Counted from the first letter of the stretch, positions 1-9,481 are shown. The stretch: DNA of 64,000 bases from Rarobacter faecitabidus (GCF_006716265.1 NZ_VFOS01000001.1:558001-622000), one strand, 5' to 3'. Program-made: numbers and translations. The notes: generated from the sequence alone by a model not told the origin.

Positions 1-205
1 CGATCGCAAGTAGCAGGTTGACGTAGATCCGGCCGATCGGCTGAACGTAGTCCACGTGTCCGCGGAACACGATCCCGAGGCCAACGCCCAGGAAGAGCGC
101 TAGCAGCGTGACGACTGAGAAGTTCACCTTCCGCCGGGTAAGCACGAAGAGGCCGCAACCGATACCGGCTGTGACCACGAGCGCGATGACATCCCACGAC
201 GGCAT
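1..205 (-). CDS. Dicarboxylate/amino acid:cation symporter (DAACS family), N-terminal fragment
   Basis: Only the first 68 codons lie in the window; the gene runs off the left edge. The ATG at 205 follows a good ribosome site (GGAGG, 6 bases ahead). The visible peptide begins MPSWDVIALVVTAGIG, a first membrane segment, then a short basic stretch (TRRKVNFS) and a second segment with the LALFLGVGLGIVFRGH pattern, followed by a YVQPIGRIYVNLLL stretch. That N-terminal layout is typical of sodium/proton-coupled symporters of the DAACS family, including the L-cystine transporter TcyP type. Substrate cannot be decided from this fragment; the substrate-binding hairpins would lie further downstream. 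Confidence 0.7.
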   Translation of the reverse strand, partial: MPSWDVIALVVTAGIGCGLFVLTRRKVNFSVVTLLALFLGVGLGIVFRGHVDYVQPIGRIYVNLLLAI

Positions 206-339
206 TTAAACCTCCGATAGTCGATAGGGTTAATTCTTTATTGACACAGCCTCGCATAACGGACATCTGGCATAGAGCCGAGTCCGAGTGCTGAGAAGGT
301 GGGGCGAATGTGTGGTGCTTGACCGCGAATCGCCGCTGG

Positions 340-376
340 GTTGAGGGGGTCGGAGCGGACCTCCGACCCCCTCAAC
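340..376 (-). terminator. Strong hairpin terminator after sseA
   Basis: A perfect 16-base-pair stem (340-355 with 361-376) and 5-base loop lie just 7 bases past the sseA stop codon. No T-run follows on the minus strand, as is common for actinobacterial hairpin terminators. Confidence 0.75.
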
Positions 377-382
377 GTGTCC

Positions 383-1282
383 CTAGACGAGAGCCCCGGC
401 TGCCTCGCCCTTGACGATCGGCACGCGAACAGCATTGCCCCACTCGGTCCAGGAGCCGTCGTAGTTCTTGACGTTCTGAAGTCCCAGCAGGAAGTGCAGG
501 GCGAACCAGGTGTGGCTGGAGCGCTCCCCGATGCGGCAGTACGTGACGATGGCGTCGTCGCTCGTAAGGCCCAGGCCGCCGGCCTGGTAGATAGCCTCGA
601 GCTCGGCACGAGTCTTGTAGGTCCCGTCCTCGGCAACCGCGGTGGCCCATGGCACGTTGCGCGCAGTCGGGATGTGACCGCCGCGCAGGACGCCCTCCTC
701 CGGGTAGTCCGGGATGTGCAGGCGCTCGCCCGTGTACTCCGGCAACGAGCGGATGTCGACGAGCGGGCCCTGTCCGATGTGGTTGAGCACGCCCTCCTTG
801 AAGATCCGGAAGGTGACGTCGTCGCGCGAGGCGGTCGGGTAGTTTCCCGGCACTGGTGCGGGTACGTCGGTCGTCAGCTCGCGACCCTCCGCAACCCACT
901 TACCGCGGCCGCCATCAAGTAGGCGGACGTCCTCGTGACCGTAGATGGTGAAGACCCACGCCGCGTAGGCGGCCCACCAGTTGTTCTTGTCGCCGTAGAT
1001 GATGACCGTCGTGTCCTTGGAGATGCCCTTGGAACTCAGCAGGTCGGCGAACTTGTCACCGGGGATGTACTCGCGGATGTCGGGGTCGTTCAGGTCGGTG
1101 TGCCAGTCGATCTTGACGGCACCCGGGATATGACCGGTCTCGTAGAGCAGGACGTCCTCGTCTGATTCGACGACCACGATGCCGGGAGTACCGAGGTGCT
1201 CGGCGAGCCACTGCGTGGTGACCAGGCGCTCGGGATGTGCGTACTCCTGGATGCGGGGGTCGTTGTCGATAGGTGCGGTCAT
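383..1282 (-). CDS. sseA: Thiosulfate/3-mercaptopyruvate sulfurtransferase (tandem rhodanese)
   Basis: A 299-residue protein made of two rhodanese domains, the usual length of the family. The C-terminal domain carries the active-site loop CRIGERS with the catalytic cysteine at residue 249; the matching position of the N-terminal domain (YGDKNN, about 97-101) has no cysteine, so that half is structural. The enzyme moves a sulfane sulfur from thiosulfate or mercaptopyruvate to an acceptor such as cyanide or a thiol, in the cytoplasm. The ATG follows AGGAGGGG. The gene stands alone between the secreted protease and a strong hairpin terminator. Mycobacterial CysA/SseA proteins share this layout. 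Whether thiosulfate or mercaptopyruvate is preferred cannot be read from the loop with certainty. Confidence 0.9.
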   Translation of the reverse strand: MTAPIDNDPRIQEYAHPERLVTTQWLAEHLGTPGIVVVESDEDVLLYETGHIPGAVKIDWHTDLNDPDIREYIPGDKFADLLSSKGISKDTTVIIYGDKNNWWAAYAAWVFTIYGHEDVRLLDGGRGKWVAEGRELTTDVPAPVPGNYPTASRDDVTFRIFKEGVLNHIGQGPLVDIRSLPEYTGERLHIPDYPEEGVLRGGHIPTARNVPWATAVAEDGTYKTRAELEAIYQAGGLGLTSDDAIVTYCRIGERSSHTWFALHFLLGLQNVKNYDGSWTEWGNAVRVPIVKGEAAGALV

Positions 1283-1469
1283 TGGGGTCCCCTCCTGGAA
1301 GTGAAATGTGCCGCTGTTGCACGATCACCATAGGTCGTGGGCGCCTCGTCCTTCGACCTCATCGGGGGAAGATCTCACAAATCGAGATGCGTGCCGGACA
1401 AATTCCCCTAAATCGGCCAAAAATCTTCCGTAGCAGCTCCTGGTTTACCGTCCACAATGTGAGAACGCG

Positions 1470-3803
1470 CTAGCGCGTCACGCTCGCCTGCGCGCGAGCG
1501 ACGCCCCAGGTGTGCGGATACGGGTACGCGCCGTCCGCAGGTATCCAGTAGTGCGCGTCGGTAACGAGGACATCGACCAAGTAGTCGCCCGCGGGAAGTC
1601 CCGACATGTCGTAACTCCACGTTGTCGGCGCGCCGGGCGTTGTCGCGAGCGCCGCCGAGCGAATCAGTGGGCCACCGGCCTTGCGCTGCAGATAAATGAC
1701 GGCGACGCCGAGTTCGTTCACCTGCTGCTGCGGAACGAACTTCACGGTGAGGGTGTTGCCGGAGATTGCCGCGCTAGAAATCGTCACCGTGGGCGACTGG
1801 TTCGTGACGGTGATGGTGCGGACGGCCACAGTTGTGCGGCCGCGCGCGTCGGTGGCCACGAACCTCATGGTGTAACTGCCATCGGGAAGATTGTTGAGCG
1901 GCATCGTCCGGCTGATCGACAGCGCGCCGGCATTGCCGTGCTGCGACAGGTAGGCCGAACTCGTCGACCAGGGATAGTCGAGGTAAGCGTAAAGCGAAAC
2001 GACATTAGCTGCGCCGATGCCGCGTGAGCGAGCCGTGATGTCGATGGGAATGGATCCGGCGACCGGCTGGCCAGCCGCCGGGGATCTCACCTCCACGACC
2101 GGCGCGTTGGGCAGCGGCGTCACGACGGTGGCCCGGGAAAACGGCGACCAGCCTCGTTCGTTGAAGGTGCGCACGGAAATGTTGTAGGCCACGCCGTTTC
2201 GCAGGCCCCCCAGGACACCGGAGAACGACTTAGCTATCCCCGTGCTCAACTTCCCCGAGACCGTGGCTCCGCCGTCAAGGGGAACGGCGCGAGCTTGCCA
2301 GCGCTGAACGGGCGCGCCATTGTCGCGGCCCTTGGCCGCGGTGATTCGGGCAGATAGGTCACCGGCAACGATCGCGGGCGCCGCTGGCGCGCTCGGTTTC
2401 TTCGCTGCCTTGACGTTTCGCTGGACCATGACCGTGGCCTTCTTGGCCGTGAGCTTCCGGACGGTGATCCGCACTCCGTCCGGTGATGTCCAGGAGGCGC
2501 CGACAGGCAGCGCGACCGCCTCGTAGCCATTTTGGGGCTGCATGTCCAGCACGAAGGGGCTCTTCTTCGCGACCCCCGAGGCGACATTGACGGTGACGCC
2601 GGTCAGGTCCTTGGTCAGTACCTTGTCCATGCCGGTACGGGTTCTGTACTCGATCCAGTAGATCGACTTCTTGCCCGCCACCTTGACGGTCTTGATACCG
2701 CTTCTGGACGATGCGCGCGGGGTGATGGCGAAGGCCTGCTTCGCACGCCCGGCTACCTTGGCTCGAGAACCCGCGAGCCAACCGATTCGTCGACTGATGG
2801 CACCCTGCGTCGCCCCAGCAGTCGGCCCGGCACCCATGAGGTCGCCCACATCCCCGTATTCAAGTGATTGACAGCCCTTGTACCTGGCCGTCAGGGTGCG
2901 GGACTTGGAGCAGGACACGTAATTCGCGTGGCCGGCACCGAAGGTGTGCGCTAGCTCATGTACGAATACCGATGTGTATCGCGATCCGTTGAGCCACATG
3001 ATGGTGCCGGGGGTCTGAGCCAGGCCCGCCCAGAAGCAATCCTCGGTCTGCTTGAAGTAGACGACCACGCGATCGTACTTCCGGGGGGAGTACTTGGAGC
3101 CTAGCTTCCCTGCCGCTGCCATTGCTCGATTCGCGAGCGTCGAGTAGCTGGCGCATGAGGTCTTCGGGATGGTGGTCCATGGCGTGACAGTCATTGCCAC
3201 GCCGTACTTTCCCCGGCTCGCCGATCGCGTTGCTTTGTCGGCGCGCTTGGCCAGGTTGCGGAATTGCTTGGCGGTCGAGCGGTCCTTACCGTTGCCCTTC
3301 CATCGGACGCGCACGACGAGCGCTTTCAACTTCTTCTTGGCCTTCGCGGGCTTGAGCTTGCCAAAGATCCTCTCTGCCCGCTGGTATGTCGAGGCTGCCA
3401 GGACCGCTTCGACGTCGCCATCGCCGGTCGTATGCTGCTCGCCTAGCCCTGCGGGGTTGCGTGTGGGAAGTTCCGCCCTCGGCAGATTCGACCAGTTCAT
3501 CGCTGCCGGCGAATCCTGCGCCCTTTCGTCGATCGGCGTCAGCGTCCGCGAGATCTCGTGGGATGAACCACCGACGCTCGGGTATTCGAGCGCAGCTGGG
3601 TAGTCAGGCGCAACGGGGGCATCGAGCGCGGCTGGCAACCGGAGGGAAGTGGTGCCCACGGGCAAGTCCTGTGCCCCGGAAGCGTGAGGTGGGCCGGCAC
3701 TGGCCGGCGCGCCCTGCATGCCGATCGCAATGGCTACAACTAGCGCAACTAGGCGTCCGCCACCTTCCGGCGTACGACTGAGCGCTCTGGCGAGGGCTCG
3801 CAA
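1470..3803 (-). CDS. Secreted zinc metalloprotease with fibronectin type III and Ig-like domains
   Basis: The start chosen is the TTG at 3803, because AAGGAGG sits 6 bases ahead and the product (777 residues) then opens with a clean Sec signal peptide: RALARALSRT, a hydrophobic run LVALVVAIAIG and an APASA cleavage site near residue 36. The open frame reaches a GTG at 3857, 18 codons further up, which has no such ribosome site. A complete metzincin zinc motif HELAHTFGAGH lies at residues 282-292, resembling gametolysin-like (M11) peptidases. Then follow a fibronectin type III domain (about 480-570), a bacterial Ig-like domain (about 575-680) and a further beta-rich C-terminal part. No cell-wall sorting signal is seen, so the product is probably released. 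Substrate unknown. Confidence 0.8.
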   Translation of the reverse strand: MRALARALSRTPEGGGRLVALVVAIAIGMQGAPASAGPPHASGAQDLPVGTTSLRLPAALDAPVAPDYPAALEYPSVGGSSHEISRTLTPIDERAQDSPAAMNWSNLPRAELPTRNPAGLGEQHTTGDGDVEAVLAASTYQRAERIFGKLKPAKAKKKLKALVVRVRWKGNGKDRSTAKQFRNLAKRADKATRSASRGKYGVAMTVTPWTTIPKTSCASYSTLANRAMAAAGKLGSKYSPRKYDRVVVYFKQTEDCFWAGLAQTPGTIMWLNGSRYTSVFVHELAHTFGAGHANYVSCSKSRTLTARYKGCQSLEYGDVGDLMGAGPTAGATQGAISRRIGWLAGSRAKVAGRAKQAFAITPRASSRSGIKTVKVAGKKSIYWIEYRTRTGMDKVLTKDLTGVTVNVASGVAKKSPFVLDMQPQNGYEAVALPVGASWTSPDGVRITVRKLTAKKATVMVQRNVKAAKKPSAPAAPAIVAGDLSARITAAKGRDNGAPVQRWQARAVPLDGGATVSGKLSTGIAKSFSGVLGGLRNGVAYNISVRTFNERGWSPFSRATVVTPLPNAPVVEVRSPAAGQPVAGSIPIDITARSRGIGAANVVSLYAYLDYPWSTSSAYLSQHGNAGALSISRTMPLNNLPDGSYTMRFVATDARGRTTVAVRTITVTNQSPTVTISSAAISGNTLTVKFVPQQQVNELGVAVIYLQRKAGGPLIRSAALATTPGAPTTWSYDMSGLPAGDYLVDVLVTDAHYWIPADGAYPYPHTWGVARAQASVTR

Positions 3804-4285
3804 CCGAGGCCTCCTTAGGGGAACGACGATGCTGGTGGACGCATCGCCACCGCTCACAGCAACCCTAGTTGACCGCGCAATAAATCACCCCTCGAGCCCT
3901 TGTGACGGCTGTGATTCAAATTTGCTCAAAGCGTTACCCAACGACTCCGATGAGCATCGAGACGCGCGAATGGTAAAAACGTGGCAAGCCTCACATTATT
4001 GCCTGAGAGCTACCGGCCGCGCGCGTACCGAATATCGTCACAAATAGTGCGGAGTACGGCGCGATGGTGCATCGTTAAATTAGTCGCAATCCAGGCAAAA
4101 GGGGGCAGCTTCAAGCGTTTCGACTAGGTAACAAAAATCAATGAAGGTGCGCTGTGCGTTGCAACGTGCAGCACATGTGAGTACGTTCATTGGTAATCAC
4201 TGGCGGCTTATTGGCATTCGCGAAGTGAATTCGCCCTAGCGCCTGGCTGCCGCGTGACTCCAGAATCCTGAGGAAAGGAATACGA
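3804..4285. other. Intergenic region between divergent protease and peptide-binding protein genes
   Basis: This stretch is richer in A and T than its surroundings and holds no gene. It must contain the promoters of both flanking genes. A possible minus-strand -10 box TAGGGT lies at 3862-3867. A 10-base palindrome CGTTGCAACG (4157-4166) sits between inverted CAATGAA (4139-4145) and TTCATTG (4186-4192) and could be an operator for the importer genes. Confidence 0.4.
4157..4166. promoter_or_regulatory. Possible operator palindrome upstream of the peptide importer
   Basis: CGTTGCAACG is a perfect 10-base palindrome 120 bases before the binding-protein start, flanked by 7-base inverted arms at 4139-4145 and 4186-4192. 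Function is a guess from position and symmetry only. Confidence 0.25.
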
Positions 4286-6139
4286 GTGAATCACAAGAAG
4301 GTAATTAGCGCCGTGGCCCTGACGGCCGCTGGCGCGCTGACGCTTGCTGGCTGCAGCGGCGGTACGAAGGGCGGCTCGACTTCGCCGAGCGATACCGGAA
4401 GTGCCACGACCCCCGCGCGCGACTCGATCTCGATCGCCTGGGAGGCCCCGCTCAACTCGCTCAATCTGACCTCCAACAACGGAAACGCGACGCAGAACAC
4501 GGTCATCGCATCGCTGCTCGATGGCGCGTTCTACTGGTATGACGAGGATCTGGCGACCCAGGACGACGAGTCGTTCGGGACCATCGAGAAGATCTCCGAT
4601 GATCCCTTGCAGGTCAAGTACACCTACGCCGCGGACACCAACTGGTCCGATGGCGTACCGGTCGGAGCGGCCGACCTGCTGCTCGAGTGGGCCGCGACAT
4701 CGACCCACTTCAACACGGTCGACATCGAAGACGAGGTGGACGAGGAGGGCAATATCGACGTGGCCGACGACCAGGTCGCCTTCAACTCGGCCATCACCTC
4801 GTCGCAGCTGATCGAGGACTTCCCCGAGGTGAGCGCGGACGGTAAGTCGATCACGTTCACGTACTCCAAGAAGTACGCTGACTGGCAGTACTCGTTCGAC
4901 GGGCGTTCCCTGCCGGCGCACATCGTTGCCAAGCGTGCCTTGGGCATCGATGACCCCACGGCTGCCACCGAGGCGCTGATCAAGGCGTTCAAGGACAAGG
5001 ACAACGCCGCGCTCGCCAAGGTCTCCAAGGTCTGGAACGACGACTTCAACTTCACGACCCTGCCATCGGAGCCGGAACTGTATCTCTCCAACGGCGCCTA
5101 CGTGTTGAAGGACTACGTAAAGGACCAGTACCTGACCCTCGCCGCGAACCCCGACTACAAGGGGGCGCGCCCGGCGTCGATTCCCAACGTCACCGTCCGC
5201 TTCATTGAGGACCCGATGGCCCAGGTCACCGCACTTCAGAACGGTGAGGTGGATCTGATCGGCCCGCAGGCTTCGGCGGACGTCCGTACGGCTCTGGAGA
5301 ACCTGGGTGACCAGGTGGTCACGAGCTTCGGCGTGGAGGGCACGTACGAGCATGTTGATCTGGTGTTCCAGAAGGGCAGCCCCTTCTCGGCGGCCACCTA
5401 CGGCGGCGACGAGGAGAAGGCGCTCAAGGTGCGCCAGGCATTCCTGCAGACGATTCCGCGGCAGGCCATTGTGGACAACCTGATCAAGTCCTCCAACCCC
5501 GACGCCGCCGTGCGGAATTCCTTCATCCTCGTGCCCGGTTCCGAGGGCTACGACGAGATGGTGGCGCAGAACGGATCGAGCGCCTACCCCGATGCAGGTG
5601 ACATCGCCAAGGCGACTGAACTGCTGAAGGAGGCCGGCGTTGACACTCCGGTGAAGGTTCGCTTCGCGTTCAACGCGGACAACGCTCGCCGCGTGAGCCA
5701 GTTCGCGCTCATCCAGGATGCCGCCAAGCAGGCAGGCTTCGACGTTGTCGATGCCTCCGCGCCGGCAGCTGACTGGGGCACCCTGCTCGCCCAGAAGCAG
5801 AGCGAATACGACGCTTCGCTCTTCGGTTGGCAGACGCAGAGCACGGCGGTTACCGAGGCCGATCCCAACTACCGCACAGGCGGTATCAACAACTTCGGCC
5901 TCTATTCCTCCAAGGTCGTAGACGGACTGCTCGACGAGTTGCAGGTCGAAACGGACCCGGCCAAGCAGCTCGAACTGCAGATCAAGGTGGAGCAGGAACT
6001 CTGGAAGGACGCGTTCGGAACTGTCATCTTCCAGTTCCCCGCGATCCACGCGTGGACGCCGACGCTCGATGGCGTCAAGCCCAGCGCGATCTCGCCGACC
6101 ATCTTCAACCAGTACTGGGAGTGGAAGGCCGCGGCGTGA
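4286..6139 (+). CDS. Oligopeptide/dipeptide ABC transporter substrate-binding lipoprotein (family 5)
   Basis: A 617-residue extracellular binding protein of the SBP_bac_5 (OppA/DppA) family. The N-terminus is a lipoprotein signal: two lysines, a hydrophobic stretch and the lipobox LAGC with the lipidated cysteine at residue 23, followed by a Gly/Ser/Thr linker. The mature part starts with ISIAWEAPLNSLN, the usual opening of this family, and shows the typical YLSNGAYVLKDY and ADPNYRTGG segments. The GTG start at 4286 follows AGGAAAGG. It delivers peptides (or another ligand of this wide family) to the permeases encoded directly downstream. A hairpin at 6178-6219 behind the gene probably lets the binding protein be made in excess over the membrane parts. 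Confidence 0.88.
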   Translation: MNHKKVISAVALTAAGALTLAGCSGGTKGGSTSPSDTGSATTPARDSISIAWEAPLNSLNLTSNNGNATQNTVIASLLDGAFYWYDEDLATQDDESFGTIEKISDDPLQVKYTYAADTNWSDGVPVGAADLLLEWAATSTHFNTVDIEDEVDEEGNIDVADDQVAFNSAITSSQLIEDFPEVSADGKSITFTYSKKYADWQYSFDGRSLPAHIVAKRALGIDDPTAATEALIKAFKDKDNAALAKVSKVWNDDFNFTTLPSEPELYLSNGAYVLKDYVKDQYLTLAANPDYKGARPASIPNVTVRFIEDPMAQVTALQNGEVDLIGPQASADVRTALENLGDQVVTSFGVEGTYEHVDLVFQKGSPFSAATYGGDEEKALKVRQAFLQTIPRQAIVDNLIKSSNPDAAVRNSFILVPGSEGYDEMVAQNGSSAYPDAGDIAKATELLKEAGVDTPVKVRFAFNADNARRVSQFALIQDAAKQAGFDVVDASAPAADWGTLLAQKQSEYDASLFGWQTQSTAVTEADPNYRTGGINNFGLYSSKVVDGLLDELQVETDPAKQLELQIKVEQELWKDAFGTVIFQFPAIHAWTPTLDGVKPSAISPTIFNQYWEWKAAA

Positions 6140-6177
6140 TGACACGCTGATCCGAAGGATCAGTCACGTCGAATGTT

Positions 6178-6219
6178 GAGCGTGTCCCCGGAATGCGAAC
6201 GCGGACCGGGGACACGCTC
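6178..6219 (+). terminator. Hairpin (terminator or attenuator) after the binding-protein gene
   Basis: A perfect 14-base-pair stem (6178-6191 with 6206-6219) and 14-base loop lie 39 bases past the stop codon. No T-run follows. In importer operons such a hairpin commonly protects or ends the abundant binding-protein message. Confidence 0.7.
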
Positions 6220-6328
6220 ATGTTCGGCAGGCTTTGCCAACCATTAGGTCCTACAAGGGTGATGGGGTGAGTACACGTATGATGAGCAGGCTTATCTCGT
6301 GTCACTACTCCACTGGGGAAACGTGCCG

Positions 6329-7855
6329 ATGCTTAAATTCATAGCCCGACGCCTCGCAGCGGGAATCGCGACACTTTTCGTGTCGTCGTTCCTGATGTAC
6401 CTGCTCGTGAGCGTGTCGATCAGGCCGCTTGCCGACCTGGTCGAATCCACGGCCCCGAACAAGGCGCAGCTCATCGCGCAGCGGACGGCGCAGCTCGACC
6501 TTGAGACGCCCACCGTAGTGCGTTTCTTCAAGTGGCTCGGCAACTTCATGCAGGGTGACCTGGGAATGGCCTGGCGTAGCGGTCAGAGCGTCAACGACCA
6601 GCTCGGCAGCGCGATGGTGTCAACCGTCCAGCTGGTACTGGCAGCCTCGGTGCTGGCCATCGTCCTCGGCGTCGGCGTCGGCATCGTCTCGGCGTTGCGT
6701 CAGTACACGTCGTTCGACTACATCATCACTTTCGCATCGTTCCTGCTGTACTCGTTGCCCGCGTTCTGGGTTGCCGTACTGCTCAAGCAGTGGGGCGCGA
6801 TCCGCTTCAACGACTTCCTACGGGATCCGTTCCTGGGCTCGATGACGATCGCCGGGGTTGCGATAGTCCTCGGTTTGCTCTGGATGCTCGCGATCGGCGG
6901 CGACCTGCGGCGCAGGGCCATCAACTTTGCCGGCGCAGCCGCCATCACAGCGGGCCTGTTCATCTACCTGCAAGTGTCCGATTGGTGGCTCAGGCCGAAC
7001 ATTAATCCTGTCCTCCTCACCCTGCTCGGATCGGGCATCGCTATCGGCTTCACGCTGCTGTCCACCGGACTGCGCGATCGTCGCGCGCTCGGCTCGGCAT
7101 TCACTGCCGTTGCTCTGGGGGTCGTCCTGTACTTCCCGCTCCAGCGAGTGCTCTACATCGACGGGTTCGGCTGGGGCTGGGTCATCGCACTCGGGCTGAT
7201 CGCCGCGGCGAGCGGCATTCTCATCGGCCGACTGTGGGGCGGACCGGACTGGCGGCAATCGGCGCGGGCAGCATCGCTCACGGCGGTGTCGGTTGGCGCG
7301 CTCACACTGATCGATCAGTTCATGCTGTATTGGGGCGACTATCTCGCGCTAGGAGTGATTCGCAATCGCCCCATCGCCACCGTGGGGGACCGGACGCCGA
7401 ACCTGGACCAGGGTTTCTGGATTTCGTCGATCGACACGTACACCCACCTGTTGCTCCCGACCATAGCGCTGATGCTCATCAGCTTCGCCTCGTACACGAG
7501 GTACGCGCGATCGAGCATGCTCGAAGTGATGAACCAGGACTACATCCGCACGGCGCGCGCGAAAGGGCTCACGGAGCGCACGGTCGTCATGCGACACGCG
7601 TTCCGCAACTCGCTGATCCCGCTGGCGACGATAGTTCCGCTCGACCTGGTTGCCGTTTTCGGCGGTGCGATCATCACCGAGCAGGTGTTCTCTCGACCGG
7701 GAATGGGGCAGCTCTTCGTGAAATCACTTGGTAACGCCGAGATCGAACCGGTGATGGCCTACCTGGTCGTGACGGCGGCGCTGGCAGTTATCGCCAACAT
7801 CATCGCGGACCTCATCTATGCAGCTCTCGACCCACGAATCCGGGTGAACTCATGA
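6329..7855 (+). CDS. Oligopeptide ABC transporter permease, DppB/OppB type, with enlarged middle
   Basis: The ATG at 6329 is chosen because GGGGAA sits 8 bases ahead and the product then begins MLKFIARRLAAG, the standard start of this family; a GTG at 6299 in the same frame lacks support. The N-terminal half has the usual first helix and the extracellular segment with WLGNFMQGDLGMAWRSG. The C-terminal part carries the ABC-contact (EAA) loop, YIRTARAKGLTERTVVMRHA, and ends RIRVNS. The protein has 508 residues, whereas DppB proteins usually have 300-340: roughly 170 extra residues with several hydrophobic helices lie between about residue 150 and 350. It pairs with the permease whose ATG overlaps its stop by 4 bases. 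Confidence 0.88.
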   Translation: MLKFIARRLAAGIATLFVSSFLMYLLVSVSIRPLADLVESTAPNKAQLIAQRTAQLDLETPTVVRFFKWLGNFMQGDLGMAWRSGQSVNDQLGSAMVSTVQLVLAASVLAIVLGVGVGIVSALRQYTSFDYIITFASFLLYSLPAFWVAVLLKQWGAIRFNDFLRDPFLGSMTIAGVAIVLGLLWMLAIGGDLRRRAINFAGAAAITAGLFIYLQVSDWWLRPNINPVLLTLLGSGIAIGFTLLSTGLRDRRALGSAFTAVALGVVLYFPLQRVLYIDGFGWGWVIALGLIAAASGILIGRLWGGPDWRQSARAASLTAVSVGALTLIDQFMLYWGDYLALGVIRNRPIATVGDRTPNLDQGFWISSIDTYTHLLLPTIALMLISFASYTRYARSSMLEVMNQDYIRTARAKGLTERTVVMRHAFRNSLIPLATIVPLDLVAVFGGAIITEQVFSRPGMGQLFVKSLGNAEIEPVMAYLVVTAALAVIANIIADLIYAALDPRIRVNS

Positions 7856-8952
7856 CGCTAACGCCGCAGGAGCCCATCAACGCCAGCGCTGTTGATCCGG
7901 CTGAATCACAGAAGGCCGACATCGCGCTCAAAGAGGTCGAAGGCCTATCGCAAGGCCAGATCGTTCTGCGACGCTTCTTCCGCCACAAGGCCGCTGTCGT
8001 CGCCCTCGTCATGTTCATCGCAGTCATCCTGCTCGCTTTCACATCCGTCGGCATCGGTTCCTGGTCCGGCTGGTGGAAGCACACGCCACTGGAGACCGGT
8101 AGCGTCGGAGCGAGCGGGGGGAAGCCGACGCTCAGCCTTCCGACCTGGCTGGGCGGAGACGGCTTCGTCTGGGGAGATCACCCGTTCGGCCGGGACGAGT
8201 CGGGCCGCGACGTCTTCGCCCGCGTGATGCGCGGCACGCAGACCTCGCTCATCGTGATGTTCGTCGTCGGTCTCGTGTCGTCTGTCCTCGGGGTGATCGT
8301 AGGGGCACTCGCGGGCTTCTACCGCGGCCGGCTGGACGCCATCCTCATGCGCGTAACCGACCTCGTCATCACGATTCCGGTGATCGTCCTCGGCGCGGTG
8401 CTCGGATCGCTGGCGGCAGGCAAGAACAGCGCCATCCTCCTCGCGGTGTTCCTCGGGCTCGCGTCCTGGACCACGCTGGCGCGCCTTGTCCGCGGCGACT
8501 TCCTTTCGCTGCGTGAGCGCGAGTTCGTCGATGCGGCGCGCGTTGCCGGTGCCAGTGATGCCCGGATCATGTTCAAGCACATGCTCCCGAACTCGGTCGG
8601 CGTCATCATCGTGAACCAGACGCTTCTCATGAGTTCGGCGATCCTGCTCGAGACGTCCCTGAGCTTCATCGGGCTCGGCATCAAGTACCCGAACATCTCG
8701 CTCGGTCAGCTCATCAATCAGTATCAGGAGGCGTTCGCGACCAGGCCATGGCTCTTCTGGTGGCCCGGCCTGTTCATCATCGTGATCGCGCTCTGCGTCA
8801 ACTTCATCGGCGACGGGTTGCGAGATGCATTCGATCCGCGCCAGCGGCGCATCCCCTCCGCGCGCAAGATGGCGCGAGCGGCGCGCCGCGCGTCCGCGAG
8901 CGCGGACGCCGACCCGATCGTGGCCGCCGCCGGCCCGAAGGCAAGCAGCTAG
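7852..8952 (+). CDS. Oligopeptide ABC transporter permease, DppC/OppC type
   Basis: A 366-residue inner-membrane permease, somewhat longer than the usual 290-320. It starts at an ATG overlapping the previous stop (ATGA), so the two permeases are translated together. After a soluble N-terminal tail comes the first helix (VVALVMFIAVILLAF), then the HPFGRDESGRDVFARVMRG motif that marks DppC-type permeases, the core helices, and the ABC-contact segment EFVDAARVAGASDARIMFKHMLPN. It ends with GDGLRDAFDPRQRR and an Ala/Arg-rich tail. It forms the membrane channel with the DppB-type partner and is powered by the fused ATPase encoded at 9530-11299. Confidence 0.92.
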   Translation: MTLTPQEPINASAVDPAESQKADIALKEVEGLSQGQIVLRRFFRHKAAVVALVMFIAVILLAFTSVGIGSWSGWWKHTPLETGSVGASGGKPTLSLPTWLGGDGFVWGDHPFGRDESGRDVFARVMRGTQTSLIVMFVVGLVSSVLGVIVGALAGFYRGRLDAILMRVTDLVITIPVIVLGAVLGSLAAGKNSAILLAVFLGLASWTTLARLVRGDFLSLREREFVDAARVAGASDARIMFKHMLPNSVGVIIVNQTLLMSSAILLETSLSFIGLGIKYPNISLGQLINQYQEAFATRPWLFWWPGLFIIVIALCVNFIGDGLRDAFDPRQRRIPSARKMARAARRASASADADPIVAAAGPKASS

Positions 8953-8968
8953 TGCCGATGCGAACCTC

Positions 8969-9481
8969 TCACCCCAGCAGGCCGATCGCGGACAATGCAG
9001 CGCATACCGCGAGGACCGCCAGACCGCGAGAATTCCAGGTCACGACCTCGCCAGGGGCCCCTTCGTCCGCGGCCGCACGACGTGAGGATCCCCGCTCGAG
9101 CGCCGCTGTGACGGCGGCGGCGGCCTCGTCCGCAAGCGACGGACGGCCGCGGGATCCGCGCGCCAATGCCCAGGCCTCGATAGCCCGGCCGCTACGCGTC
9201 AGCAACTCGAACGAGTACCGCACGCGCGCTCCCGAGACGTCGTCCCACGGCACCGAGACGGTTCGCAGCACGTTACGGACCTCCACGCCGCGCTCCGTCA
9301 CGGCGACGCAGGGGTCGAAGAACAGCAGCCACACGACCGCGCACGGCAATGCGGCGGTGAGACCCGAGAGCACGGTTCCACCGGCGAACAGGACGACCAC
9401 TGGCGTAGCCACCGCGACGGCGAGCGCCGCCCAAGCAATCACGCGGGAGAATGGCGTCCGGAATATCTGGGCAGTTTCCAC
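8969..9481 (-). CDS. Small membrane protein with bacterial PH domain
   Basis: A 170-residue protein encoded on the opposite strand inside the peptide importer cluster. Two adjoining hydrophobic helices at the N-terminus (about residues 14-55) are followed by the FFDPCVAVTERGVEVRNVLRTVSVPWDDV stretch, here read as the beta strands of a bacterial PH domain (the pattern GVxVRNxxRTxxVPW is characteristic), a helix, and a last hydrophobic segment at the C-terminus. Such proteins are common in actinobacteria and have no settled role; membrane or envelope function is likely. Start is GTG at 9481. Its stop faces that of the upstream permease, 16 bases away. It is probably not part of the transporter. 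Confidence 0.7.
   Translation of the reverse strand: METAQIFRTPFSRVIAWAALAVAVATPVVVLFAGGTVLSGLTAALPCAVVWLLFFDPCVAVTERGVEVRNVLRTVSVPWDDVSGARVRYSFELLTRSGRAIEAWALARGSRGRPSLADEAAAAVTAALERGSSRRAAADEGAPGEVVTWNSRGLAVLAVCAALSAIGLLG

Noticed and set aside
3804-3857. Protease start at GTG 3857
   Set aside because: No ribosome site there; the TTG at 3803 has AAGGAGG at ideal distance and gives a proper signal peptide.
4208-6145. A 645-residue open frame on the minus strand opposite the peptide-binding protein gene
   Set aside because: It mirrors a gene with a lipobox and clear family match; long antisense frames are common in GC-rich DNA. The protein has no recognisable motif and is rich in Arg, Gly and Val.
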